A DNA stretch of 64,000 nt from Halorarius halobius (GTDB lineage: Archaea > Halobacteriota > Halobacteria > Halobacteriales > Haloarculaceae): assembly GCF_024298865.1 (NCBI RefSeq), contig NZ_CP101164.1, forward strand, positions 103,502 through 167,501, in the 5' to 3' direction. The position numbers and the translations under genes are program-made. The notes beneath the pieces were generated by a model, which saw nothing but the letters and a program-made list of their open reading frames with translations, had not been told where the DNA came from and searched no databases. Below, piece after piece: positions 8,141 to 16,510 of the stretch; the stretch's first letter is position 1, and each line of letters opens with the position of its first letter.

Positions 8141-9646
8141 CTAGATCTGACTGGTTCCGTTCCGTGACTTATTGCAATTCTGGCTACCATCGTTCTGTTC
8201 AACTGGTTCAGTCCACCACTGATTGAACTGCCGATCCAAAGCTTGAGTAACCCGCATGGGGAGCTCAGAGATAATAGAAACGTTCGTATTTAGCGAATTA
8301 AAGGATGTTCCCAGAATCCAACTACGACTATTTTTGGTTACGATGAACCGGTCGTGAAGCGGAGTTAGTGTGGGACCTCCATTTTGGTCCATAATCCGGA
8401 GTATCTCGACAGTTCGGCCCTGATTATTGTACCTAGATAGCTCCCTACCCAGAAGTGACGCATTACTCAACTCAGAGGTAATGAACCAGGCATCGATATC
8501 TGGATCAAGACTATCAACAAAATCCGTCAAATCAGCCAGGTCCAGATAAGGGTCGACCACCTTCACGGTTGAGGAAATATCGCCACGAATACTATCGAGC
8601 GCCCTATCCACAATGGCCGTCTCGGCCTCGGTCGTCCATCCTCTAGACGTTGTCCCTCCTCCGAAATCGACTTTCCTCTCATCCCAAACTTGTTCCCCCG
8701 TCACTACCGTAGGATGCCCACTGAGATCTGATTCTGGATACAATTCAGGTGGGTCGGCATCCCCGGAGCTAGACCCCCGTTGGTCACCATCACCGACATT
8801 GATTTGGGTAACCACTCTACGCACCACTGGGAAATCATCTTGACTCGCAGTCTCGCCATTTACTAAGACCTTGATAACCTCCTCACTTGATCCAGCGGGC
8901 TGTGATACCTGGCAAAACCCTGTATACTCATCGCCGTCGTATGACAAAGCAATTTGCCGTAATCCTTCGCCATTCGCTGGTTCGTTCTCGAAATCGATTG
9001 AGTCCTGCCAGAGTAAATCTCCGTACTCCCGTCGTTCCAACATCACCACAACATCGTCTAAATCAACAAGGTCAGCGTTCAGATCTACGCACCATCCATC
9101 ATCGAACTCAATGTTAAGCCGGAAATCCTCAAGCTGTACCACCAAATTCCCCCAGTGATCATGATACCGATTCAGGTCAACACCGAGCTGGTCTTCAACT
9201 ATCTCATGGGCCTCTGTCCGTTGTTCACCCGAGAGCTCCGGAATATCATCTTCTCTTACCCAGTGCTCAAATTCTAGTGAAGGACGTGACGAACCCCATC
9301 GAAGATCATCATTTGGGAAGGCCCGTTCCATTCTCACATCGCCTTGGATCTCACCACCAACTTCCTCACCGCCGGGAGTACAATGATCTAAGATCGACTC
9401 AAAACGGTCGACTCTATCCGTCGATTCCTCAGGAACCAAGGTAACCAGATCGCCTAATGAGACAGAATCTATCGCAACGAAACAGTCGTCCCGTACTTCA
9501 AAGACAGACTCGTCCAACGACTGTGTCGTCCCCAAAGCAAAATATACCTTCCAATCTCCGTTTACTTCTGCCCACACCTGAAGCATTGATCCTGCAGCTC
9601 TATCACCTACGCACTCTTCGAGCCAGTCTTCGGCAATTACCCTCAT
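8141..9646 (-). CDS. PLD-family nuclease-like protein
   Basis: 501 residues on the minus strand, opposite to its neighbours. The first 330 residues are acidic and unfamiliar. The C-terminal 150 residues fit a phospholipase-D-like domain: VKVVDPYLDLADLTDF, then LHDRFIVTKN, then a G-T-S-F-N segment (WILGTSFNSLNTN). The HDRF segment takes the place of the HxK signature and is typical of the single-domain, dimer-forming branch seen in BfiI-like and defence nucleases. Lower GC and opposite orientation between two backbone operons mark it as inserted cargo. I infer a defence nuclease whose N-terminal region may sense a target. A TATA-like stretch lies at about 9672-9679. Confidence 0.6.
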   Translation of the reverse strand: MRVIAEDWLEECVGDRAAGSMLQVWAEVNGDWKVYFALGTTQSLDESVFEVRDDCFVAIDSVSLGDLVTLVPEESTDRVDRFESILDHCTPGGEEVGGEIQGDVRMERAFPNDDLRWGSSRPSLEFEHWVREDDIPELSGEQRTEAHEIVEDQLGVDLNRYHDHWGNLVVQLEDFRLNIEFDDGWCVDLNADLVDLDDVVVMLERREYGDLLWQDSIDFENEPANGEGLRQIALSYDGDEYTGFCQVSQPAGSSEEVIKVLVNGETASQDDFPVVRRVVTQINVGDGDQRGSSSGDADPPELYPESDLSGHPTVVTGEQVWDERKVDFGGGTTSRGWTTEAETAIVDRALDSIRGDISSTVKVVDPYLDLADLTDFVDSLDPDIDAWFITSELSNASLLGRELSRYNNQGRTVEILRIMDQNGGPTLTPLHDRFIVTKNSRSWILGTSFNSLNTNVSIISELPMRVTQALDRQFNQWWTEPVEQNDGSQNCNKSRNGTSQI

Positions 9647-9833
9647 AGAATGTATGTAAAAGGAAACGCAACTTATCGATTTCCCGGCCAGAGCGAGAAG
9701 AATGTATCTCTTGTAATAATCGCGTGAGAGATATGTGCGGTGTATATTGCACGCACTCAGAGAAATATTCGAATTATATTAGTTTGAACCGCGAGTTATG
9801 TGATCTTCAATCTACAGTTGACGAACCACTCAG

Positions 9834-9862
9834 TTTGTCTCCCCCAGAGGAATTAGCGGGGG
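9834..9862 (+). promoter_or_regulatory. Leader hairpin element, copy 4 (TFB)
   Basis: TTTGTCT followed by CCCCC (9841-9845), a 12-base loop and GGGGG (9858-9862), 19 bases before the TFB start codon. The loop differs from the usual GGTG type. Confidence 0.6.
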
Positions 9863-9881
9863 TCCACGCCCCCTGTTACAA

Positions 9882-11000
9882 ATGTCTCAACACGCTCTCG
9901 AGAACACTGACACCACCACTTCCAGTACCGATTCGGCTTCCGCCGGGACAGGACCTTCTACTCCCGTCTCGATGCGCCTCAAACAGAACCAGCAGCGGAC
10001 TAAGCCACGCTCCAACGAGTCTGCGTCTGAGGACGAGCAGTCCAAAGCTACGCAATCGGAATCAACCGATGAACTACAGTGTCCCGAGTGCGCTACTGAC
10101 GAGTATCTCGTCGTCGACGACGAGGAAACGTACTGTGGGGCGTGTGGCCTCGTGCTCGTCTGTGACACCCTCGATCGGCGGCTCCGCTGGGTCGATACCG
10201 GTGACGGCCAAGAACCCGAACGTGGCGGCGCTCCCACTACACATCGCCTCCACCACAAGGGGCTCCCGACGGAGATCGGCTACGACAGCGACGGGTATGA
10301 TCGCCCACTGTCGAGTCAGACCAAACGGCGCTTCCGACGCCTTCGTAAGTGGGACAGCCGATCGAAAGCCGGCTCGAGTCGCGACCGCTCGCTCCGCCTC
10401 GGCCTCGGAGAAATCGCTCGCCTCATCAGTGCGCTCGAACTTCACGGCTCCATTCACGACCGCGCTGCTGACCTCTACCGCGAGGTCAGTTCGGAAGGGA
10501 TGCTCGCTGGCAACTCCGTGGAAGGCATGGCGACCGCCTGTGTGTACGCTGCTTGCCGTCTCGAACGCCTGCCACGCACGCTGAAAGAGACTGGTGAAGT
10601 CGCTCGCGTCGATACCGATGAGATCAATCGGGACTACAAAAATCTGAACCGAGACCTTGAGCTCGCAACGCCTCCACCGCTCCCCCAGGACTACGTCCCA
10701 CGACTCGCGAGTGCTGTCGACGCCTCACCTCGCGTTGAACGCCGAGCCTACCAGCTCGCCAGGTCGAACGCTGTGGGTGTCCTCGCGAACGGCCGGCAAC
10801 CGAACGGCGTCGCCGCTGCCTGCCTCTACCATGCCTCTAAAGAGAGTGGGCGAAGCAACGTCCGACTCACCCAGCAAACTCTTTCGGAGGAAGGCTACAC
10901 GACCCCGACTACGATTCGCAAGCTCTGGAAGGAACTCAAAGCCCTCGCTGACGACGAAGAACTTCCCGATCCAGACGGCAACCTCGACCATTTCTCATGA
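9882..11000 (+). CDS. tfb: Transcription initiation factor IIB (TFB)
   Basis: 372 residues. A disordered tail of about 60 residues precedes the zinc ribbon at C67-x2-C70 and C85-x2-C88 (CPEC...CGAC). The B-reader/linker segment follows (LDRRLRWVDTGDG). Two cyclin repeats come next, at about 165-255 (LISALELHGSIHDRAADLYR, then MATACVYAACRLERLPRTLK) and 262-355 (VAAACLYHASKESGRSNVRL). All TFB parts are present. It recruits RNA polymerase to TATA/BRE promoters. Haloarchaea carry many TFBs, and an element-borne copy could redirect transcription towards the element's own promoters. The long tail is longer than in typical TFBs. Confidence 0.92.
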   Translation: MSQHALENTDTTTSSTDSASAGTGPSTPVSMRLKQNQQRTKPRSNESASEDEQSKATQSESTDELQCPECATDEYLVVDDEETYCGACGLVLVCDTLDRRLRWVDTGDGQEPERGGAPTTHRLHHKGLPTEIGYDSDGYDRPLSSQTKRRFRRLRKWDSRSKAGSSRDRSLRLGLGEIARLISALELHGSIHDRAADLYREVSSEGMLAGNSVEGMATACVYAACRLERLPRTLKETGEVARVDTDEINRDYKNLNRDLELATPPPLPQDYVPRLASAVDASPRVERRAYQLARSNAVGVLANGRQPNGVAAACLYHASKESGRSNVRLTQQTLSEEGYTTPTTIRKLWKELKALADDEELPDPDGNLDHFS

Positions 11001-11050
11001 GTCCGTGGAAACACGGTGGGCGGCAAGACGGATCGGGTGGCGGTCTCACT

Positions 11051-11096
11051 TCCTACGTTACAGTCCTAATCGCCCTGTCCGAATTGTTACGTAGGA
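11051..11096. promoter_or_regulatory. CCTACG inverted repeat (putative operator), copy 1
   Basis: Arms tcctacgttac (11051-11061) and gttacgtagga (11086-11096), with one mismatch and a 24-base spacer. It lies about 38 bases upstream of leader hairpin copy 5. The same dyad precedes five other hairpin leaders in the window. Confidence 0.65.
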
Positions 11097-11134
11097 ACGA
11101 CACTCGGGACGCGGCACCTGCGACTAGCCGCTCG

Positions 11135-11162
11135 TTTGTCGCCCCCCGAGACGGTGGGGGGA
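11135..11162 (+). promoter_or_regulatory. Leader hairpin element, copy 5
   Basis: TTTGTCG, CCCCCC (11142-11147), loop GAGACGGT, GGGGGG (11156-11161). A six-base-pair perfect stem ending 7 bases before the ATG at 11169. This is the clearest example of the consensus. Confidence 0.7.
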
Positions 11163-11168
11163 CTCGAA

Positions 11169-11378
11169 ATGGGCTCACTCTCACGCCACCGTGCAGCGAA
11201 TCGCTTCCAGACCGCACTCCAGCAGCGTCTCGACGCCGCCTCAGATCCGAATGAAGCACAGCAAGCCTACGACGACGCACTCGAGGGGCTCATCAAAATC
11301 GCCAGCGACGAAATCGAACTTGACCGCGTTGCCTGGGAGCTCGCGACCAACCCCGACACTATCGACTTCCCCGAGTGA
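11169..11378 (+). CDS. Small helical hypothetical protein
   Basis: 69 residues (MGSLSRHRAANRFQ...), entirely helical in appearance with heptad-like leucines and alanines. The ATG at 11169 directly follows the leader hairpin; an upstream ATG at 11136 is inside the element. It has its own operator dyad and hairpin, so it is probably expressed as an independent unit despite its size. Function unknown. Confidence 0.6.
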   Translation: MGSLSRHRAANRFQTALQQRLDAASDPNEAQQAYDDALEGLIKIASDEIELDRVAWELATNPDTIDFPE

Positions 11379-11447
11379 CCGCGATTGCGACCATCATGCG
11401 GGCGTCCACATCGACTGGGCTGCGGGAACGACAGCATCGACGCTCAG

Positions 11448-11478
11448 TTTTGGTCTCCCCAAGGGGGTGAGGGGAGAC
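11448..11478 (+). promoter_or_regulatory. Leader hairpin element, copy 6 (PCNA)
   Basis: TTTTG then an eight-base-pair perfect stem GTCTCCCC (11453-11460) / GGGGAGAC (11471-11478) around the ten-base loop AAGGGGGTGA. It lies about 105 bases upstream of the PCNA start. Confidence 0.65.
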
Positions 11479-11583
11479 AGGAGAGTGCATGATACCCACC
11501 GTTCAGCATCTCTTCGCTCGATACCTCTGTGAGCGGCTCGATCACCGACAGTACCGCGACACCGACCACGACTCCACTCGAAA

Positions 11584-12612
11584 ATGAGTATCAACACCGA
11601 ATCTGAAACCCCGGACGCACAGCCAGCGACCACACCCACCGACGCTTCCTCAGATGTCGAATCTGAGATGGACGTCGACGACGCGACAACCACAGAAACC
11701 GCCGGAGAGACCCAACCCGAGGTCGAACCCGAACCAGAGCCGGAATCGGAGCCGAATTCTGAACCGGAGCCAGAACCCGAGACCGACGCTGAGACGGATG
11801 TCGATGTCGACGAGGATGCCGAGGAAGACGCAGAAGAAGGGACCGACGTCGTCACTGGCCCGCCGCGGCAGTTCCAGGCTGCCATCCCGGGCGGTGACAT
11901 CAAGGAGTTCGTCGGTACGCTTCGCGCCATCGTCGACGAGGCGAAGTTCAACATCAGACCTGACGGCATCCGGGTCCGAGCGGTCGATCCCGCCAACGTC
12001 GCGATGGACGACGGTGTGCTGTCCGCAGGGGCTTTCGAGTCATACGACGCCTCCGAGGGTGTCCTGGGCCTCAACCTCGAACGTCTCGAGGAAGTCCTGA
12101 AACTCGCCAAAAAGGATGATCTCGTCGAATTCTTATTCGACACGAATACGTTCAAACTCGTCATCCACATCGACGGCGTCGAGTTTACGATGGCGTGTAT
12201 CGACCCCGACAGCATCAGAATGGAACCTGAGATCCCCGACATGGATCTCCCCGCGTCCTTCACTGTCGATGAATCACAGATCAGCCGGGGTGTCAAGGCC
12301 GCCGATATGGTTTCTGACCACATCCAACTCCGTTGCGACGAGACCGAGCAGGCCGTCTTCATCGAAGCCGAGGGCGACACCGACGACGTGTGCTTGGAAC
12401 TCACGGAGGATGAGTATACCGAGCTGACCGCCGTTGACGCGGAGGCGCTGTTCTCGCTCGACTACGTGAAGGACATCTCCCGGAAATTTCCGAAGAAAAC
12501 TGAAATCAGCATCACCTTCGGCACGGACTTCCCCATGATGATCGAGTACGAGTTCGCTGACGGAGAATGCGAGATTCTCTCGATGGTTGCCCCGCGAATC
12601 CGGTCTGACTAA
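11584..12612 (+). CDS. pcn: PCNA sliding clamp with long acidic N-terminal tail
   Basis: 342 residues. Residues 96-342 are a complete PCNA of about 247 residues, the usual archaeal length: FQAAIPGGDIKEFVGTLRA, then FNIRPDGIRVRAVDPANVAM, then an interdomain region, then the C-terminal MIEYEFADGECEILSMVAPR. Residues 1-95 are an extra tail dominated by Glu-Pro, Asp and Thr repeats. PCNA is a homotrimeric clamp that tethers polymerases, FEN1 and ligase through PIP motifs. A second clamp on a mobile replicon suggests autonomous or preferential replication. The tail could keep it separate from the host clamp; this is inference. It heads a short gene run to 14120. Confidence 0.93.
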   Translation: MSINTESETPDAQPATTPTDASSDVESEMDVDDATTTETAGETQPEVEPEPEPESEPNSEPEPEPETDAETDVDVDEDAEEDAEEGTDVVTGPPRQFQAAIPGGDIKEFVGTLRAIVDEAKFNIRPDGIRVRAVDPANVAMDDGVLSAGAFESYDASEGVLGLNLERLEEVLKLAKKDDLVEFLFDTNTFKLVIHIDGVEFTMACIDPDSIRMEPEIPDMDLPASFTVDESQISRGVKAADMVSDHIQLRCDETEQAVFIEAEGDTDDVCLELTEDEYTELTAVDAEALFSLDYVKDISRKFPKKTEISITFGTDFPMMIEYEFADGECEILSMVAPRIRSD

Positions 12613-12621
12613 CCAACACTC

Positions 12622-12876
12622 ATGACTACGCTAACCACCCTCAGCGACGGTGAGACCTACGCGGATGTCCGGCTTGGCGGGACGTTCATCGTTTCTGTCG
12701 ATCGTTCCGCCCACGAAGACGCACTCACCGTCCGTGTATTCCACCCGGACGAACCAGAGACCGCCATCGGCGAACACTGCCTCGACCTCAATCTCGACGA
12801 GGAGAACAGCGAAACCACCGTCGAGACGCACGTCGAGGCTGACCCCACCACCAGCGGCGAAGGAGTTCTCGGATAG
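12622..12876 (+). CDS. Small acidic hypothetical protein
   Basis: 84 residues starting 9 bases after the PCNA stop, so very probably co-transcribed with it. It appears beta-rich (YADVRLGGTFIVSVD, then ALTVRVFHPDEPETAI) with an acidic tail. No family recognised. Its position makes it a candidate partner or modulator of the clamp. Confidence 0.55.
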   Translation: MTTLTTLSDGETYADVRLGGTFIVSVDRSAHEDALTVRVFHPDEPETAIGEHCLDLNLDEENSETTVETHVEADPTTSGEGVLG

Positions 12877-12887
12877 GCACTCGGCCG

Positions 12888-13220
12888 ATGTCTCCTGAAC
12901 GCTACGCTGCCCCACTTTCGATTATCGAGACGCGAACTGATGCCCAGCAGAAGTGTCCATACTGTCGCTGGGGAACGCACTCGCTCTATCGACTCGACAG
13001 TTGGCCCGACGACTACGCTGGTTGCGCGTCCTGCGTCCTTGAGTTGCTCGCCGATGACGACGAGTACCTTATCTACCACACACGTGACTCAGCGTCGGCC
13101 CCGACCAACCCAGATGAATACGTACCGACGAGTGAACAGTCACAACCGAGTCCCACACCACCAACCGAGGCACAACCCGCTTCGGAGACGACGCAGACCC
13201 GCCAATCCGCTGGCGGGTAA
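12888..13220 (+). CDS. Small putative zinc-binding protein
   Basis: 110 residues. Two Cys pairs, CPYC (about residue 24) and CASC (about residue 46), flank a Trp/Tyr-rich stretch, suggesting a zinc-ribbon-like fold of about 30 residues. The C-terminal 45 residues are Pro/Thr/Gln-rich and probably disordered. It begins 11 bases after the preceding gene and belongs to the PCNA operon by position. Confidence 0.55.
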   Translation: MSPERYAAPLSIIETRTDAQQKCPYCRWGTHSLYRLDSWPDDYAGCASCVLELLADDDEYLIYHTRDSASAPTNPDEYVPTSEQSQPSPTPPTEAQPASETTQTRQSAGG

Positions 13221-13241
13221 CCATCCATCGGACCCACTCTC

Positions 13242-14120
13242 ATGCCAGCCAAAACTGACTATTCAAGAAAAACGAAATGGAAGCACAAACCGTACCGAGG
13301 CGAACGAGGCGTTGGCGGAAACTTCGTCTACGCCGGTGACAACCTGCTCGACAAGCATTTGTTCGTCCATCGAGTTGCCCCCGGCGGATTCGACTGGGGG
13401 CCTGACGCCTCCGACGAGAGAGCCAGTCAACTCGCCCTCGCACTCCTCGCCCCGCTCAAGGGCGTAGACTACGCTGTCGAACACTACCACCTTTTCGCGG
13501 AGAACTTCGTCCGGCGCGAACTGACCGACGATACCTGGGAAATCAAAAGTCAGGACTACCGCTCAAAGGAGTACGTCGAGGCTATCGACGGTCGCGACTA
13601 CCCCGAAAACACGGCCCCCGGCCCCGAGGACGTCCCCGATCTCGAGGATGCCGACCTCGAATCCATCACGTACGCCGAGGAGATCGCCCTCGCCGAGAAG
13701 TACGAGGAAGTCCTGTGGCAGTCGGGGAACCGCCGCGAGAACCTCCAACGGCTCAAAGCCATCTGGAGCGGTGAGAAAGGTCCTGCCAGCGACGCCGTCG
13801 CTTCGGGGACACTCTACCGGATTCAAGGTCTCGCCATGCCCTCGAACGCCCGCGGAACGCTCGTCAAACAGTTTGGCTCGATGGGCGAACTCGCAGCCTG
13901 GGTCTGCTACGGACGTGACCACTCCCAACTCACGGGCATCAGCGAAGCATCCGCGAAGAAACTTCGTGACGCTCGGCCTGGCTTCGTCCAGTACTTCGGC
14001 GGTGAAGAGTACATTCCCGAGCACGACAGCCGTGAAATGTCTCTCTCAGAGATGCCCACCTCCTGGGGTGACACCGCCCAGCAGACGTTCAAAACCGCCC
14101 TCGGTGGCGGGGATGAGTAA
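13242..14120 (+). CDS. DUF6166-like protein
   Basis: 292 residues. The segment GGFDWGPDASDERASQLALA followed by HYHLFAENFVRREL and a Trp residue matches the DUF6166 pattern, a small domain common on plasmids and phages, at about residues 45-95. The second half is not part of that family. It includes an HhH-like GISEASAKKLRDARPG around residue 240, which could contact DNA. An early basic patch (SRKTKWKHKPYRGERG) also fits nucleic-acid binding. Last gene of the PCNA run. The family name is a pattern judgement, and no function is established. Confidence 0.55.
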   Translation: MPAKTDYSRKTKWKHKPYRGERGVGGNFVYAGDNLLDKHLFVHRVAPGGFDWGPDASDERASQLALALLAPLKGVDYAVEHYHLFAENFVRRELTDDTWEIKSQDYRSKEYVEAIDGRDYPENTAPGPEDVPDLEDADLESITYAEEIALAEKYEEVLWQSGNRRENLQRLKAIWSGEKGPASDAVASGTLYRIQGLAMPSNARGTLVKQFGSMGELAAWVCYGRDHSQLTGISEASAKKLRDARPGFVQYFGGEEYIPEHDSREMSLSEMPTSWGDTAQQTFKTALGGGDE

Positions 14121-14214
14121 TCCACAGTGGCCTTCGAGACCGCCAATCTAACTTTCGTGCTTTGCCGAGGCTGGCTCACTCGTTGTCTGACCGGCCCGGC
14201 TTTACTCTCGCCTG

Positions 14215-14243
14215 TTTGTTCCCCCCTGTTCGGTGGGGGGTCG
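14215..14243 (+). promoter_or_regulatory. Leader hairpin element, copy 7
   Basis: TTTGTT, CCCCCC (14221-14226), loop TGTTCGGT, GGGGGG (14235-14240). The stem is perfect. The next ATG (14245) opens only a 53-codon frame, and the next long gene starts 290 bases downstream. Confidence 0.65.
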
Positions 14244-14244
14244 G

Positions 14245-14406
14245 ATGTCCGAACAGAACACTCCAACCGTTCCGTGTGTCGATCTGCGACAACCGGGACG
14301 GGTTCTGTCCGGGCTCTCCACCACTCCCCATCTCTCACCTCATCCCTCTAGCATCTCCTCTCTCGTCAGGGGTTCTCCACTCCTCACTCCCTCTTCGCAA
14401 CCGTAG
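14245..14406 (+). CDS. Possible 53-residue microprotein behind a leader hairpin
   Basis: ATG 14245 follows the leader hairpin by a few bases, the same geometry as annotated backbone genes. The peptide starts MSEQNTPTVPCVDLRQPG and then becomes Ser/Pro/Leu-rich. The plausible N-terminus followed by low-complexity sequence suggests either a real small protein or the front of a gene whose remainder has decayed. Bases 14407-14532 show nothing further. Two similar cases (40933, 47188) support the idea of microproteins after hairpins. Confidence 0.35.
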   Translation: MSEQNTPTVPCVDLRQPGRVLSGLSTTPHLSPHPSSISSLVRGSPLLTPSSQP

Positions 14407-14532
14407 CATCGTGCGTCAAACTCCACCTCATATGGCATCGTTCGTCTCGTCTCATCTCTGCGTGTTCTCCGTTCTCTCCCCAGCCGTGCGCGTTCTCCCG
14501 CTCACGGCACTTTCAATACCGAGGACTTACCC

Positions 14533-16089
14533 ATGTCAGCACAATCAAACTCCAGCTCCAATCAGCCTCGCTCCCCCGACTCCGACTCGAACGAGAACGA
14601 GACCGAGAACACCAGCGGGGACGAGAAGGACACGAACGCCAGTCGCACCGACACCGACCGCCCAGCCCTTCCGCTTGCTGATCTCTTAACCCGAGAGACA
14701 GACCGCAAATTCGTCGGCCTCACTGAGAACGACCCCCAAGAGTATCCCGACGAAGTTCCACCGGAAACCCGGTGTTCGCCAGAGAACTCCCGCTCGTTCA
14801 AAGACGCCATCCGGGTACTCCCGAAGGCGAGCTCCGGTGAACTCTGGGCGACCAACGACTTCGTCGAGACATCCGGGAGCGTCGACACCGCCGCCATCCG
14901 CCGTGTGCATGGCCTCGACGTTGACGCACTCGAATCTCAGACCGGGCACTCACTCGAAGACCTCGCCGCCGCGAGTGAAGCCGACGCCGTCGTGCGTGTC
15001 CATGACCACCAGGATATCGTCGACGACCGCCGAAAGGCGTTGAACGCGCTCGGCTACGATGTTAAGTTCCGGTGGCAGATCGCCTCGGATTCGTACTCCA
15101 TCATCAACCCACAGGAGGCATATCTCCCCATCATCAGTGCGCTCCAGCAGCGTGGCGAAAACAATCCCTTCGGGTGGGTATCTTACCGTGATTGGGGTGG
15201 CTTGCTCAAGATGGTCGTCATCTGCCCGAGTCTCCGTCACGCCGTCTCCGGCGACAAGGAGGACATCGAAGACGACGTCGACGAAGACGGCATCTCCATC
15301 GCCGTCAGCAACGACAGCGACTCCGATGATGATGCTGACGAGGAAGGTTCGGAGACCATCATCTACGGCGGCTTCCAGACCGGGTACGACTTCCGGGGCA
15401 CACAAACACTCTGGGCGCGACCAATCCTCTTCTTCCCCGACAGCGGGACCGTCCTTCCCGATATGGGCGAGCGGTACACACGACGGCACTACGGGAAAGC
15501 CACGAATGCCGACCACGAACGCAGTCAGGGCCGCGTCCCGATCAGCGAGTGGTGGCGCTCCATCTACGACGACATCGACACCCGGATGGTCGAGGTCGAT
15601 ACCGCTATCCGTCGAACGCGGGCCATCGCGTACGACTTCGAGGACCTCCCTTTCTCCGTCGAAGACTGCTACACCTACTGGGGGATTGCGTTCAAATACG
15701 CAGAGCGGGCCGCCGACCGAGCGACCTCGATCGCCAAGCCCTCATCGCGACCAACTGTGTTCAACCTTCAGCTCTCCTTGCTCATCGCGGTACTGCAGCA
15801 ATACGAGGGGTCGATGGCCTCGGATACCTATCAGGAGTACCTCGAGGCCGCTGGCGAGTTGTTCAGAAAGCCAGCGATGATGATCCAACTCGCCATGCAA
15901 GAGCACGACCGGCGGACGGACGACGACTCTCAGCATGTCCGTCCCGAGAATCAGCAGACGCTCAGTGACTCTCTCGAAGACATCGTCGATATCCCGGGCA
16001 TCAGCGTCGATACAGAGGCCGACCTCTCGGATCAGCAAGCACACCGAATGCAGGATCAGCTTCAGCGACGACTTGGCGACATCTCATGA
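14533..16089 (+). CDS. Large hypothetical protein, possibly DUF932-like
   Basis: 518 residues. Residues 1-45 are an acidic Ser/Asn/Thr tail. Residues about 160-330 contain YSIINPQEAYLPIISALQQR, then GWVSYRDWGGLLKMVVICPS, then an acidic insert, then GGFQTGYDFRGTQTLWARPI. Order and spacing recall the plasmid/phage DUF932 family, but this is a weak judgement. The C-terminal third is helical. A long upstream region without its own clear hairpin may place it under the leader at 14215. Product unknown; it sits at the end of a backbone block, immediately before the first large cargo island. Confidence 0.55.
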   Translation: MSAQSNSSSNQPRSPDSDSNENETENTSGDEKDTNASRTDTDRPALPLADLLTRETDRKFVGLTENDPQEYPDEVPPETRCSPENSRSFKDAIRVLPKASSGELWATNDFVETSGSVDTAAIRRVHGLDVDALESQTGHSLEDLAAASEADAVVRVHDHQDIVDDRRKALNALGYDVKFRWQIASDSYSIINPQEAYLPIISALQQRGENNPFGWVSYRDWGGLLKMVVICPSLRHAVSGDKEDIEDDVDEDGISIAVSNDSDSDDDADEEGSETIIYGGFQTGYDFRGTQTLWARPILFFPDSGTVLPDMGERYTRRHYGKATNADHERSQGRVPISEWWRSIYDDIDTRMVEVDTAIRRTRAIAYDFEDLPFSVEDCYTYWGIAFKYAERAADRATSIAKPSSRPTVFNLQLSLLIAVLQQYEGSMASDTYQEYLEAAGELFRKPAMMIQLAMQEHDRRTDDDSQHVRPENQQTLSDSLEDIVDIPGISVDTEADLSDQQAHRMQDQLQRRLGDIS

Positions 16090-16103
16090 CCCACTAAGAA
16101 CGA

Positions 16104-16209
16104 AGTGGTCTGTCAACTGTGGACTCCTGAGTTCAGAGTCCTACACTCAGACATCAGATAGTAGACAGTGTTCTCACCGCATACAAGATGGAGGGCGCGT
16201 ATCTTGCAC
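16104..16209. repeat. Degenerate repeat at a cargo boundary, copy A
   Basis: This 106-base stretch aligns over its whole length with 35994-36094, roughly two-thirds identical by eye and mostly differing by transitions. Shared segments include agtggtcYgtcaacYg, tcYtacRctcRgacRtc and gcgcRtatctYgca. Both copies lie immediately after the last backbone gene and before an AT-rich cargo island. A decayed insertion-sequence end or a common integration junction would explain this. Confidence 0.45.
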
Positions 16210-16510
16210 AAGGTACTGTCTGGCCCCTGTACGCCTGCGTATGGCTGCGTTAATTATCCTTCGCTCTTATGAAGTATATTGTTGGTGGAGAGCTATCTTG
16301 CGATTTGTCGGCTACTGAGAATCAGATGTGACCGAGTCAAATCGGGGTTGCCACCAGCTGAACGCGGGGTTCTACTACCCCGGAACGAGTTTCGCCAGTG
16401 CTACCAACAGTCTGCTTCCCAAGAGCGATTATCCTTTTAGCAGCGATACTGAGTTTCACTTTCACCCCGGCCACGAAAGGTTATTCATCCTCGCCTGAAT
16501 TGACAGTCAT
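16210..16510. other. AT-rich intergenic region before the HerA island
   Basis: No convincing gene in either strand. Composition drops in GC relative to the backbone. A T-rich stretch at 16432-16440 and an aggttattc at about 16474 could be promoter parts for the HerA-like gene, but neither is clear. Confidence 0.4.

Noticed and set aside
9724..10584. Plus-strand frame of 286 codons upstream of and overlapping TFB
   Set aside because: Out of phase with the clear TFB gene, Ser/Arg/Thr-rich, and begins inside the leader region.
11394..12404. Minus-strand frame of 336 codons
   Set aside because: Antisense to PCNA, with Ser/Thr-rich low-complexity composition that mirrors the Glu-Pro repeat.
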